Shown in pieces: positions 45,643 to 53,791 of a stretch of 64,000 nucleotides of DNA. This DNA is from Myxococcota bacterium. GTDB taxonomy: Bacteria > Myxococcota_A > UBA9160 > SMWR01. Position 1 is the first letter of the stretch; every line of letters starts with the position of its first letter. The translations under genes were made by a program, and so were the position numbers. The notes beneath the pieces are model-generated. The model worked only from the letters and a program-made list of their open reading frames with translations. It was not told the origin of the DNA and ran no database searches. The stretch spans positions 1 through 64,000 of the forward strand of contig JBCCEW010000013.1 of the NCBI GenBank assembly GCA_039030075.1, read 5' to 3'.

Positions 45643-45723
45643 GTCCCTTCTCGTCCCGAGAGGGGGTCGCCCAGCGGACCGCGGTTGTTACACAGCCGGT
45701 CCTCGAGGCCGCCGGATGTCCTC

Positions 45724-45738
45724 GCGGGGAGCCCCCGC
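45724..45738 (-). terminator. Hairpin after the ADH gene
   Basis: GCGGGG and CCCCGC pair in a perfect 6-bp stem with a 3-base loop, seven bases after the ADH stop (45746 on the minus strand). There is no clear T-run. Confidence 0.4.
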
Positions 45739-45745
45739 CAAGCGA

Positions 45746-46822
45746 CTAGGCGTAGTCGATGACCGAGCGGATCACCTCGCCGGCCTGCATCGCGCGGAAG
45801 GCGTCGTTGATGTCGTCCAGCTGGATGCGGCGGCTGATCATGCCCTCGAGGTCGAGCTTCCCGGACTTCCAGAGGCGCAGCAGGCGCGGGAAGTCGGTCC
45901 GCACGTTGGCGCTGCCATACATGGAGCCCTTGAGCGTCTTCTCGGCGTAGAAGAGTTCGAAGGCGGTGAACTCGATCTTCTGGTCCATGCGGCCCACGCC
46001 CACCACCACGGCCGTCCCGCCGCGGCGGACGGCGTCGTAGGTGGAACGGATCGTGGCCGGGTGCCCAACACATTCGAGGGCGTAGTCGAAGCCCTCGCCG
46101 CCCGTGACGTCGTTCTTCGCGCCCTCGAGGTCGTCGGGCTTCACCGCATGGGTCGCCCCGAACTTCTTCGCCATCTCGAGCTTCGAATCGACCGTGTCGA
46201 CCGCGACGATCTCCGAGGCACCCGCAATGCGCGCTCCCTGGATCGCCGAGATGCCGACGCCGCCGCAGCCGATCACCGCCACGGAGGTACCGGGCTTGAT
46301 GGCTGCCGTGTTGATCGAGGCGCCCACGCCGGTCATCACGCCGCAGCCGATCAGCGATACGACGTTCAGCGGGATGTCGTTGTCGACCTTGATGACCGCC
46401 GCCTCGGGCAGAATCATCTCTTCCGAGAAGGTGCCGCAGCCGGTCATGCCACCCATCACCTGGTCACCGACCTTGAAGCGCGGCGCCAGGATCATGCCCA
46501 TCGTCGCCTCGCAGAGGTTCGCCTGGCCGCGCATGCAGTTGTTGCAGACCCGGCAGGCGGGCGTGAACGAGACGATGGCGTGGTCACCGGCCTGCAGACC
46601 CGTCACCGCAGACCCCACTTCGAGGACGACGCCCGCGCCTTCATGGCCCAGCACACACGGAAGTCCCGTCGGGATCGTGCCGTTCTGCGCGGAGACATCC
46701 GAGTGGCACACTCCGCTCGACACGGTCTTCACGTGGACGTCGTTCGGGCCCAGCTCGGTCAGCTGGACGTCGTCGCGCACCTCGAGTTCCTTGTTGAGCT
46801 CCCAGAGAACGGCTGCCTTCAT
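45746..46822 (-). CDS. Zinc-dependent alcohol dehydrogenase (MDR family)
   Basis: This 358-aa medium-chain dehydrogenase has catalytic zinc ligands in GVCHSD and GHEGAG, structural zinc ligands in CRVCNNCMRGQANLC (CxxCxxCx7C), and the NAD domain VIGCGGVGISAIQGARI with an Asp after the second strand (IVAVDT), favouring NAD over NADP. The substrate is a primary alcohol or an aldehyde adduct; the sequence does not settle it. The ATG follows GGGAGATTCCGACC, an acceptable Shine-Dalgarno sequence. It is divergent from the NTF2-like gene. Confidence 0.9.
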   Translation of the reverse strand: MKAAVLWELNKELEVRDDVQLTELGPNDVHVKTVSSGVCHSDVSAQNGTIPTGLPCVLGHEGAGVVLEVGSAVTGLQAGDHAIVSFTPACRVCNNCMRGQANLCEATMGMILAPRFKVGDQVMGGMTGCGTFSEEMILPEAAVIKVDNDIPLNVVSLIGCGVMTGVGASINTAAIKPGTSVAVIGCGGVGISAIQGARIAGASEIVAVDTVDSKLEMAKKFGATHAVKPDDLEGAKNDVTGGEGFDYALECVGHPATIRSTYDAVRRGGTAVVVGVGRMDQKIEFTAFELFYAEKTLKGSMYGSANVRTDFPRLLRLWKSGKLDLEGMISRRIQLDDINDAFRAMQAGEVIRSVIDYA

Positions 46823-47051
46823 GGTCGGAATCTCCCGTTGAGGTGCGCTTGTCGCGAGTCGGGGCGCTTGGGTTTCGCCAGATGCGGCGGGGTTTTCGCT
46901 GGCAATCGAGGCGCCTCGTCGGACGCGCCTCGGAACGCGCGATTGCAACACGTTCTACGGGGCCTTTCAAGCCCGACGAGAACGCTTCGCGTCCGGACGC
47001 TCCGACGAGCCCCGCGGTATGCTCGCCGATCGCCGTCCACCGGGGGAGCCC

Positions 47052-47588
47052 ATGACCGACGACGCCCTGAAAATCGACGCGCTGGAAGCCCGCCTCGCCG
47101 CGCTCGAGCGGCGCGCCGCTGCTACCGAAGCGGTGCTGGAGATCCAGCGACTCAAGGCCGAGTACGCTCGCCTGGTCGACGCGCGCTACCTGCGCGGCGG
47201 CGGCGTCATCGCGCCCGACGCGCTCGAGACCGTCAGCCGCGACATTGCGGCGCTCTTCACCCCCGACGGGCGCTGGGACGGCGGCGCCGCCCTCGGCGTC
47301 AGCGAAGGACGGGACGCGATTGCCGCGCGCATGCGCGAGCCGACCCTCGAGTTCTCCTGGCACTTCTTCGTGAAGCCCGAGATCCAGGTCGATGGGGATC
47401 GGGCGACCGGGCGCTGGGACATCCTCTCGCCCTGCACGACCAAGGAAGGTCGCCCGATGTGGATGACCGGCGTCGAGCACGACAACTACCGTCGCCACGA
47501 GGGCCAGTGGCTCCATGAGACCATGGAACTCGAGGTGATCTTCATGGCCCCCCACGACCGCGGCTGGGCGAAGCGCCGCAACGGCTGA
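47052..47588 (+). CDS. NTF2/SnoaL-like protein
   Basis: This 178-aa cytoplasmic protein has an N-terminal coiled-coil-like helix (about 5-35) and then an NTF2-like cone fold with EIQRLKAEYARLVDARY, LFTPDGRWDG and WHFFVKPEIQVDGDRATG. Related proteins include steroid isomerases and polyketide cyclases, but many have no known reaction. The ATG at 47052 follows GGGGGAGCCC, a clear Shine-Dalgarno sequence, and TATGCT 31 bases upstream. It is followed by the M19 dipeptidase gene after 15 bp, so co-transcription is likely. Confidence 0.75.
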   Translation: MTDDALKIDALEARLAALERRAAATEAVLEIQRLKAEYARLVDARYLRGGGVIAPDALETVSRDIAALFTPDGRWDGGAALGVSEGRDAIAARMREPTLEFSWHFFVKPEIQVDGDRATGRWDILSPCTTKEGRPMWMTGVEHDNYRRHEGQWLHETMELEVIFMAPHDRGWAKRRNG

Positions 47589-47603
47589 CGCGAGCCTTCC
47601 CCG

Positions 47604-48779
47604 ATGGCGGTGACTCCTCCCGCGAAGCCCGCGCACACACGACGCGTGTGGATCGTCTTGCTGGCCGTCGCCGCGCTCTGGGGCGCCCTCGCCTTCGGCC
47701 TGGAGGCGTTCCTCAACCGCGTCACCCCGGCAGCGCTCCCCGCGGTGTCCGCCGACACCCGCGCCTTCCACGACGCCCAGCTGGTCGCGGATCTGCACGC
47801 CGACTCGCTGCTCTTCCGACGCGACCTGAGCCAGCGCGCGCGTTTCGGACATGCGGATTTCTCGCGGTTGCGCTCGGGAGGCGTCGGCCTCCAGGTGTTC
47901 GCCGTCGTGACTCGGGTGCCCCTCGGCAGCAACTTCGACCACACGCCCGCCGACCGCCTCGACCTGGTGCGCGCCTACGGCTGCGTCACCTGGGCGCCCA
48001 GCTGTTTCGCCGGCCCGTTCCGACGGCTCGCAGATCAGGCGGAACGGCTCGCGAATTCCGTCGCACGCGATTCGAAGGCGGTGTGGATCCGCAGCCGGGA
48101 GGATCTCGCGCGCTTCGAAATCCGGCACCGCGAAGATCCGGAGACCCTCGGCGTCCTGCTCGCGATCGAGGGAGCCCACGCGCTGGAAGGGGAAGTCGCC
48201 AATCTCGAGCGCGCGCACGCACTCGGTGTGCGCATGATCGGCCTGACCCATTTCTTCGACAACGCCTACGCCGGTTCGGCGCACGGTGTGGACAAGAACG
48301 GCCTGACCGAACTGGGGCGGGACACCTTGATCCGCATGCAGCAGCTGGGCATGGTGGTGGACCTCGCCCACCTCGCGCCGCGCGCGATCCCGCAGGTGCT
48401 CGCGCACGCGAAGAATCCGGTCGTGGTCTCCCACGGCGGCGCCTACGGCGTGTGTCCCAGCCGCCGCACCCTCTCCGACGACGAGATCCGCGCGGTCGCC
48501 GCGAACGGCGGCGTCATCGGCATCGGCTTCTGGCCCGGCGCGATCTGCGGCACGACGCCCGCGGACGTCGCGCGCAGCGTCCGCTACGTCGTGGAGCGGG
48601 TCGGCGATGACCATGTCGCATTCGGTTCGGACTACGACGGAGCGACCCACGTCGGCTTCGACGCGACCGCCTTCCCCTCCCTCACGCAGGCGCTCCGGGA
48701 CAGCGGCCTCTCGGACGCGAGCGTCCGGAAGGTGCTGGGAGGGAACGTCCTGCGGGTGCTGCGGGAAAACCTGCCCTGA
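47604..48779 (+). CDS. Membrane dipeptidase (peptidase M19), membrane-anchored
   Basis: This 391-aa protein has an N-terminal membrane helix (about 16-36) and an M19 metallo-domain. The zinc ligands are visible as His and Asp in DLHADSLL, Glu in AIEGAHAL, and His in LVVSHGG-like VVSHGGAY; the GSDYDG segment is also typical. M19 enzymes cleave dipeptides, including D-amino-acid and beta-lactam substrates. The ATG at 47604 lies 15 bp after the NTF2-like gene. The stop is 12 bp from that of the convergent gene. Substrate unknown. Confidence 0.88.
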   Translation: MAVTPPAKPAHTRRVWIVLLAVAALWGALAFGLEAFLNRVTPAALPAVSADTRAFHDAQLVADLHADSLLFRRDLSQRARFGHADFSRLRSGGVGLQVFAVVTRVPLGSNFDHTPADRLDLVRAYGCVTWAPSCFAGPFRRLADQAERLANSVARDSKAVWIRSREDLARFEIRHREDPETLGVLLAIEGAHALEGEVANLERAHALGVRMIGLTHFFDNAYAGSAHGVDKNGLTELGRDTLIRMQQLGMVVDLAHLAPRAIPQVLAHAKNPVVVSHGGAYGVCPSRRTLSDDEIRAVAANGGVIGIGFWPGAICGTTPADVARSVRYVVERVGDDHVAFGSDYDGATHVGFDATAFPSLTQALRDSGLSDASVRKVLGGNVLRVLRENLP

Positions 48780-48791
48780 AGTCGCAGCGGG

Positions 48792-49892
48792 CTAGTCGGC
48801 CACGCTCCCGGCGTCGCGCAGCCCGCACTTCTCGAAGGCACCGATGAAGGCCTGCTCGTGCAGCCCGAACCCGACGTTGCCCTCGTACTCGAAGCGGGCC
48901 ACGTGATCGACCACGCCGTACTGACCGATCTTCCCCACTTCGCTGTGTTCGAGATCGAGGCCCTGCACCACGAGCGGGCCCTGGTACATGCCGTGTCGCC
49001 AGTCCTGATCCATGCCGTAGCCCGTGCCGACGGCGACGAACGCGTGGGTGAGCGGCGTGACTTCGATCTCGAAGCCTCCGCCCGGCGCCTCCGGGAAGGC
49101 CAGGCGCGACTTCTCGACCACCCGGGTGCCCGACACGAGCTTGTGATCGTACTCGGGCCGCCCCAGCCACTCGGGCTCGCGCGCCGGATCGCTCCAGATG
49201 CGCACTGCCTCCTCGATCAGCCGCTCGCCCTCGTTGGTCTCGTTCAACAGGTAGAGGATCGAGTGATCGCCGAACTGCATCGGGGAGTAGTTCCACATCC
49301 CGGTCATCTGCCCTTCGCCCTGGCGGATGCCGGGCGGCTCGGCTTCGCCGACCGGACGGACACCCCACGAACGATCCCGGGTGCCCCACCAGCGATCGGG
49401 GGTGACCTCGATGCGCTCTCCGGCCACCTCGAGGTGACCCTTCCAGCAGCCGGTCTGCGCGAAACGCACGGTGTCGAAGAGCACCCGGCCGTACTTGCGG
49501 ATGTACTGGCGCGGCTCCTCGAAGGCGGGGATCGCCCCCTGCCAGGTTACGTCGCAGGCGAGGTCGTGCTCGGTCGACTCGAGGATGAAACGCACCGAGA
49601 CCAGGGGCTCGATCACCTCGACACGAAACGGCCCGACCGTCGTGTCCATGCGGTCACCGAGCTCGCGCGACGCCCGCACCACTCGGTGCCGGTCGCCGCG
49701 CCGCACGCAGGCGAAGGCATCCTGCACGCCCAGGTTCGGGTACTGCCCCATCCCCATTACCATGAAGAGCTCGTCGCTCGACCCGTGCAGGTTGAAGTAG
49801 TAGCGATCGTAGAAGTTGCGGTCCGAGGTACCGGCGTGGCGAATCGTCTCGGCCACCTGATGGATCGGATAGTCGTCCCAAGAAGAGAGCAT
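48792..49892 (-). CDS. AttH/CrtC-like (lipocalin-type) protein
   Basis: This 366-aa soluble protein is not firmly recognised. The segment ITPDRWWGTRDRSWGVRPVG-like VTPDRWWGTRDRSWGV, the beta-rich second half and a final VDHVARFEYEG resemble proteins of the hydroxyneurosporene synthase (CrtC)/AttH group, built from two lipocalin-like barrels. It is the third gene after an alpha/beta hydrolase and an SDR, 28 bp from the SDR stop, so it is probably part of a catabolic or terpenoid/steroid-related operon. No catalytic residue can be named. Confidence 0.6.
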   Translation of the reverse strand: MLSSWDDYPIHQVAETIRHAGTSDRNFYDRYYFNLHGSSDELFMVMGMGQYPNLGVQDAFACVRRGDRHRVVRASRELGDRMDTTVGPFRVEVIEPLVSVRFILESTEHDLACDVTWQGAIPAFEEPRQYIRKYGRVLFDTVRFAQTGCWKGHLEVAGERIEVTPDRWWGTRDRSWGVRPVGEAEPPGIRQGEGQMTGMWNYSPMQFGDHSILYLLNETNEGERLIEEAVRIWSDPAREPEWLGRPEYDHKLVSGTRVVEKSRLAFPEAPGGGFEIEVTPLTHAFVAVGTGYGMDQDWRHGMYQGPLVVQGLDLEHSEVGKIGQYGVVDHVARFEYEGNVGFGLHEQAFIGAFEKCGLRDAGSVAD

Positions 49893-49920
49893 CGGGTTTC
49901 TCCAGAATGAAATCGGCGCT

Positions 49921-50700
49921 TCAGCCGATGTGAATGCCGCCGTTCGGAGACAGCGCCTGTCCCGTCAGATACGCGCCGTCGTCGCTCGCGAAGAACAGCG
50001 CCGCCGCCGCGATCTCTTCGGCGGTGCCCATGCGACGCAGGGGAGTCGCCGCGATGAACCCCTTTAGCACCGGCTCGGGCAGCGCCTGGGCCATGGGCGT
50101 ATCGATGGCGCCCGGGCAGATCGCGTTGACCCGGATCTTGCGCGGCCCGAGCTCCCGGGCCAGCGACTTCGTGAAGCCGAGCAGGCCGCCCTTCGCCGTC
50201 GCGTAGTGGATCGGTCCCATCCCGGCGAGGCCGGCGATGCTCGACATGTTGATGATCGACCCCGAGCCGGTCTCGAGCATCAGCTTCGCCGCCTCTCGCG
50301 CACAGAAGAACGCGCCGTTGAGGTGGATCTCGAGCATGCGCGTCCAGCCGGCGTCCGGCATCACGGTCACCAGAGACGCGCTCGCGCCGCCACTCAACAC
50401 GTCTTCCATGCCGTCGCCGGGAAGACGGTCGACCCCGGCGTTGTTCACGAGGACGTCCAGGCGTCCGCACTCCTGACGGATCTGCGCCCCCATCTCCGCG
50501 ACGCGCGCGCTGTCCGAGATGTCGCCGCCCTGGGCCAGATGGCCGCTGCCGGCGAGCATCTTGACCGTTTCCTCGGCGGTCTCGGGCCGCAGATCGTTCA
50601 CCACCACCCGCGCTCCCTCGGCCGCGAAACACTGACTGATGGCACGACCGAGCCCCGAACCGCCGCCAGTGACCCACGCCACGCGTCCTTCGAGTTTCAT
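49921..50700 (-). CDS. Short-chain dehydrogenase/reductase
   Basis: This 259-aa SDR has TGGGSGLGRA (cofactor), an NNAG motif, a catalytic Ser in NMSSIAG and YATAK (Tyr and Lys) in the active site, with NGGIHIG at the end. The Asp in VVVNDLRP after the second strand suggests NAD. SDRs of this type oxidise or reduce secondary alcohols, often in steroid or fatty acid metabolism. The ATG overlaps the hydrolase stop by ATGA. It stands second of three coupled genes. Confidence 0.9.
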   Translation of the reverse strand: MKLEGRVAWVTGGGSGLGRAISQCFAAEGARVVVNDLRPETAEETVKMLAGSGHLAQGGDISDSARVAEMGAQIRQECGRLDVLVNNAGVDRLPGDGMEDVLSGGASASLVTVMPDAGWTRMLEIHLNGAFFCAREAAKLMLETGSGSIINMSSIAGLAGMGPIHYATAKGGLLGFTKSLARELGPRKIRVNAICPGAIDTPMAQALPEPVLKGFIAATPLRRMGTAEEIAAAALFFASDDGAYLTGQALSPNGGIHIG

Positions 50701-51590
50701 TGGGATTCTTCCTCCAAGAATGTGCGCAACGTCTGCATGAAGACGTCGAAGCGATCGTGGTGCGCCCAGTGGCCCGCCCCCTCGATGGGGACGAGGCGCA
50801 CGTCGGCGAAGTCCTCTGCGCGGCGATCCGATGCCGGGTCGTTCGCCCAGCTCTCGGTCCCGCGAACCAGGAGGACCGGACACGCAATGCGCCGCCGCGA
50901 CTCGGCCGCGTCTTCGTCGCTGAAGCCGCCGGGTGGGAACGCTCGGGTGTAGTTGTCGAACTTCCATGAGAAGCTTCCGTCTTCGTTGCGGGCGACCCCG
51001 TGGATCGTGAGGTGGCGGGCCTGGGCCTCGGAGAGAAAGCTGTTCTCGTCCTGCATCCGCTTCGCAGCCTCGTCGATCGACGCGTAGCGCCGCGGCTGGC
51101 GCGCGGCGAGCTTCTGCATCTGCCCGGTCCAGTCGCGAACGCGCTGCCAGCGCGGCACGCCCTGGATGCGCTCGAGGACCGCCGGGGGCGGCCCGAGTCC
51201 CTCGATCACGGCCAGCTTCTTCACGCGCTCGGGGAACGCGCCGGCCACCTGCACGCTCACCGCGCCTCCGAGGGAATGTCCGACGATCGTCGCGGGAGTG
51301 GGACCCAACACGTCGAGCAGCTGTACGATGTCGAAGACGAAGTCGGTCGGGGCGTAGTGGCTCCCGACCGCCCACGCGCTGTCGCCGTGGCCGCGCAGGT
51401 CCGGCGCCACGACGTGCCAGTCGTGCCGGAGTTCCTGCGCCACCCAGTCCCAGCTACGGGCGTGGTCGCGATTCCCGTGCACCAACAGGAGGAGCGGCTT
51501 CTGCTCGTTTCCCCAGTCGACGTAGTGCAGACGCAGGCGCTGCGAGACGTAGAAATGGGAAGCCGGTCCGACGACTTCGGGGGGCGTCAT
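50697..51590 (-). CDS. Alpha/beta hydrolase
   Basis: This 297-aa alpha/beta hydrolase carries the oxyanion motif LVHGNRDHARSW, the nucleophile Ser in IVGHSLGGAV, and the catalytic His in EGAGHWAHH. Candidate activities are esterase, epoxide hydrolase and C-C hydrolase; no lid residues allow a choice. There is no signal peptide. The ATG lies eight bases after TAGCAT on the minus strand, suggesting leaderless translation. It heads the hydrolase-SDR-CrtC-like operon. Confidence 0.88.
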   Translation of the reverse strand: MTPPEVVGPASHFYVSQRLRLHYVDWGNEQKPLLLLVHGNRDHARSWDWVAQELRHDWHVVAPDLRGHGDSAWAVGSHYAPTDFVFDIVQLLDVLGPTPATIVGHSLGGAVSVQVAGAFPERVKKLAVIEGLGPPPAVLERIQGVPRWQRVRDWTGQMQKLAARQPRRYASIDEAAKRMQDENSFLSEAQARHLTIHGVARNEDGSFSWKFDNYTRAFPPGGFSDEDAAESRRRIACPVLLVRGTESWANDPASDRRAEDFADVRLVPIEGAGHWAHHDRFDVFMQTLRTFLEEESQ

Positions 51591-51598
51591 GGGCGCGA

Positions 51599-51604
51599 AT
51601 GCTA
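51599..51604 (-). promoter_or_regulatory. Predicted -10 box (TAGCAT), near-leaderless
   Basis: TAGCAT on the minus strand ends eight bases before the ATG of the alpha/beta hydrolase gene. Confidence 0.4.
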
Positions 51605-51666
51605 GCGCGGGGGGTCCCGAAGACGGGCCGGCGTCATCGCGCTTTTCTCCGCGGGTGCGGCGCGCG

Positions 51667-51672
51667 TAGAAT
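51667..51672 (+). promoter_or_regulatory. Predicted -10 box (TAGAAT), leaderless
   Basis: TAGAAT ends six bases before the GTG of the cyclic-nucleotide-binding gene. Divergent from the TAGCAT box of the hydrolase operon. Confidence 0.5.
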
Positions 51673-51678
51673 CAGGGT

Positions 51679-52170
51679 GTGAGCCCGCGTGACGAGCGGA
51701 TTCAACGCCTCCAGAAGACGGCCCTGTTCGGCGCCACCGCCGAAGAGACGGTGGCCTTCGTCCTGGAACGAGCACCCGAGGTCCGCGTTTCGGCCGGGGA
51801 GTGGTTCTTCCGCGAAGACGAGCGCGGCACGGCGATCTATTGGCTCGAAGAAGGTCAGGTCGCCATTCACAAACGCCGCGCCGGCCACGAGGTGGCGCTG
51901 CGCCGCCTCGAGGTGGGCGACTGCTTCGGCGAGGTCGCCCTGTTCGACTTCGGCCCGCGCAGCGCCTCGGTGCGGGCCGTCGAGGATTGCCTGGCCCTCG
52001 AGATCTCGAGCGCGTTGCTCCGTGAAGTGGCCGAGCGCGATCTCGAGCAGTTCACGTTGCTCACGATGAACCTCGGGCGCGAGCTGGCCCGGCGCCTGCG
52101 CGCCGTCGAGGAACACCTCTTCGAGGTGACGCGCGCCTGGGCCCGCGACGAACCGACGCCCCTCACCTAG
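51679..52170 (+). CDS. Cyclic nucleotide-binding domain protein without DNA-binding domain
   Basis: This 163-aa cytoplasmic protein has a single cNMP-binding barrel (about 15-120). The phosphate-binding cassette GEVALFDFGPRSASVRAVEDC contains the Glu and Arg that contact the cyclic nucleotide. After it comes one long helix (about 122-152); there is no HTH, so it is not a CRP-type regulator. Its partner is unknown. The GTG lies six bases after TAGAAT, pointing to leaderless translation. Divergent from the hydrolase-SDR operon. Confidence 0.87.
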   Translation: MSPRDERIQRLQKTALFGATAEETVAFVLERAPEVRVSAGEWFFREDERGTAIYWLEEGQVAIHKRRAGHEVALRRLEVGDCFGEVALFDFGPRSASVRAVEDCLALEISSALLREVAERDLEQFTLLTMNLGRELARRLRAVEEHLFEVTRAWARDEPTPLT

Positions 52171-52258
52171 CCGTCGCCTGGCCCCGCTGCGGGCGCGCGA
52201 ACTGGCCCTTGTGCCGAACCGGCGGCGCCGGAACACTGCGCGCGTCGAGGAGGACGCG

Positions 52259-52675
52259 ATGTCGGACGCTCTGCACGAAGCCCTTCAGAAGACCACGGTC
52301 GGGTTCTATCCGGAGCTGCTCGGCGTGCGCTTCGTCTCGGCGTCGAAGACCGAGATCGCGGGGGAGCTCGAGGTGCGCCGTGACCTGTGTACGCTCCCCG
52401 GCCGGGCGCATGGCGGCGTGCTGATGAGCTTCGCAGACATCCTCGGCGCCTACGGAGCCGTCCTCAACCTTCCCGAGGGCGCGAGCACGACCACCCTCGA
52501 GTCGAAGACCAACTTCTTCGCCGCGGGCCCGGAAGGTGGGACCCTGCGCGGGGTCGCGACACCGCTCCACGTCGGCCGCACGACGATGGTCTGGCAGACG
52601 CGCATCACGACCGAGGACAAGCTCGTCGCGCTCGTGACCCAGACCCAGATGGTGCTCCTGCCGAAGGCGTCCTGA
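52259..52675 (+). CDS. PaaI-type hotdog thioesterase
   Basis: This 138-aa protein has the hotdog fold with the signature GRAHGGVLMSFADILGAYGA (His/Gly/Asp region of PaaI thioesterases), then TTLESKTNFFAAG and a final QTQMVLL. Such enzymes hydrolyse CoA or ACP thioesters, commonly of phenylacetyl or short acyl groups. The ATG at 52259 is chosen because GAGGAGG precedes it by about five bases, rather than an upstream start at 52211. It may act with nearby catabolic genes; it is not clearly in the same operon. Confidence 0.86.
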   Translation: MSDALHEALQKTTVGFYPELLGVRFVSASKTEIAGELEVRRDLCTLPGRAHGGVLMSFADILGAYGAVLNLPEGASTTTLESKTNFFAAGPEGGTLRGVATPLHVGRTTMVWQTRITTEDKLVALVTQTQMVLLPKAS

Positions 52676-52707
52676 GGCGTCGCGGCCGTACCCACCGCCG
52701 ACGGTTC

Positions 52708-53745
52708 CTAACAGCAGTCGACCCCACGCATCTCGTCGAAGATGTCGTGCCAGTGGGGCACCTTGTCGAAGGCGCCGCTCGCGACGGCGTGGCGGAGGGT
52801 GCGCTCGGCATCGATGCGCAACGGACCGTCTCGGCGCACCGAGAGTCGCACCTCCTGCCCGTCGGCCAGGTTGCGCTCGCGGTCGCCGTCGAAGGCCAGC
52901 AGTCCGGGTCCTACCACCGACACGGTCTCCCCGAGCGGGAGCTTGCGCGCCGACACGACCCGCACGGCGCGAAACAACCCGGGCGAGAGCGGCACGAGCA
53001 GGTCGCGTCCCGGATCCTCGGGCCCCCCGCAGACGACTTCGACGCCATAGTCGTCGGCTTCGCTGCAGGGCTCGAGCAGGCCGCCGATCGGCGACATCCC
53101 GACCGAGGTGGGCTCGGCCCGCGACAACACGACGCGGCGCAGCTTCTGCGGCTCGAAGGGCATGTAGTTGCCGACCGCATCATCGACGACGTGCGCCGCG
53201 TCGATCAGTGCGAGATCGGCCGGCTCGTCCTCGAACGCGACGTGGACCTGTTTCACCCGCCGGGTCGCCACGTCGAGGGGAGCCTTCCCCGACGCGACCA
53301 GCCCCGCCGCGAGGCCCGCACTGGTGGCCTCCAGGTTCACGGGGAACACGTTGTTCGTGCCGGTCGAGAGCGGCAGGAGGGGGGCGTCGGGCCAGGCCTT
53401 CGCGACGATCCGGTTGGTGCCGTCGCCGCCGAGCACGATCAGCGCCCGGCAGTCCCGGCTTCGCATCTCCTCGACCGCCCGAACCGTATCCGTCGCGCGC
53501 AGCTCGGCCCCGATGTCGAGCTTCTCGATGGTGGCCGAGAGGCCGAGCGTCTCGACGGCCGAGGTCGAGATACGGAAGGGCTCGTCGATCACCAGCAGTC
53601 GGTCCGCTCCGCCGGCCACCGCCCCGATCGCCGCCCGCGCTACCTGATCCCGCTTGATCTCGGGCGTCGTGGTACTCGCGCGCGCCGCCAGGCGACGCAC
53701 GTCCTTCCCGGACATCGGATTCGCGAGGATGCCGACACAGCTCAC
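52708..53745 (-). CDS. ATP-NAD/AcoX kinase-family protein
   Basis: This 345-aa protein has the NAD kinase-type motif LGGDGTNR (about residues 113-120) and a following LSTGTNNVFP segment, as in NAD kinases and AcoX proteins. The first 40 residues include GILANPMSGKDVRR. The C-terminal 180 residues form a beta-rich region that exceeds normal NAD kinase length and is typical of AcoX-like relatives. The exact substrate is unclear. The GTG start is separated from the divergent psd by 46 bp. Confidence 0.83.
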   Translation of the reverse strand: MSCVGILANPMSGKDVRRLAARASTTTPEIKRDQVARAAIGAVAGGADRLLVIDEPFRISTSAVETLGLSATIEKLDIGAELRATDTVRAVEEMRSRDCRALIVLGGDGTNRIVAKAWPDAPLLPLSTGTNNVFPVNLEATSAGLAAGLVASGKAPLDVATRRVKQVHVAFEDEPADLALIDAAHVVDDAVGNYMPFEPQKLRRVVLSRAEPTSVGMSPIGGLLEPCSEADDYGVEVVCGGPEDPGRDLLVPLSPGLFRAVRVVSARKLPLGETVSVVGPGLLAFDGDRERNLADGQEVRLSVRRDGPLRIDAERTLRHAVASGAFDKVPHWHDIFDEMRGVDCC

Positions 53746-53779
53746 GGCGGGCAGCGTGGCTCAGCTCGAGCGCGCTGAC

Positions 53780-53785
53780 TACCCT
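53780..53785 (+). promoter_or_regulatory. Predicted -10 box (TACCCT) of psd, leaderless
   Basis: TACCCT ends six bases before the GTG proposed for psd, and no Shine-Dalgarno sequence is present. Confidence 0.45.
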
Positions 53786-53791
53786 GCGCCC

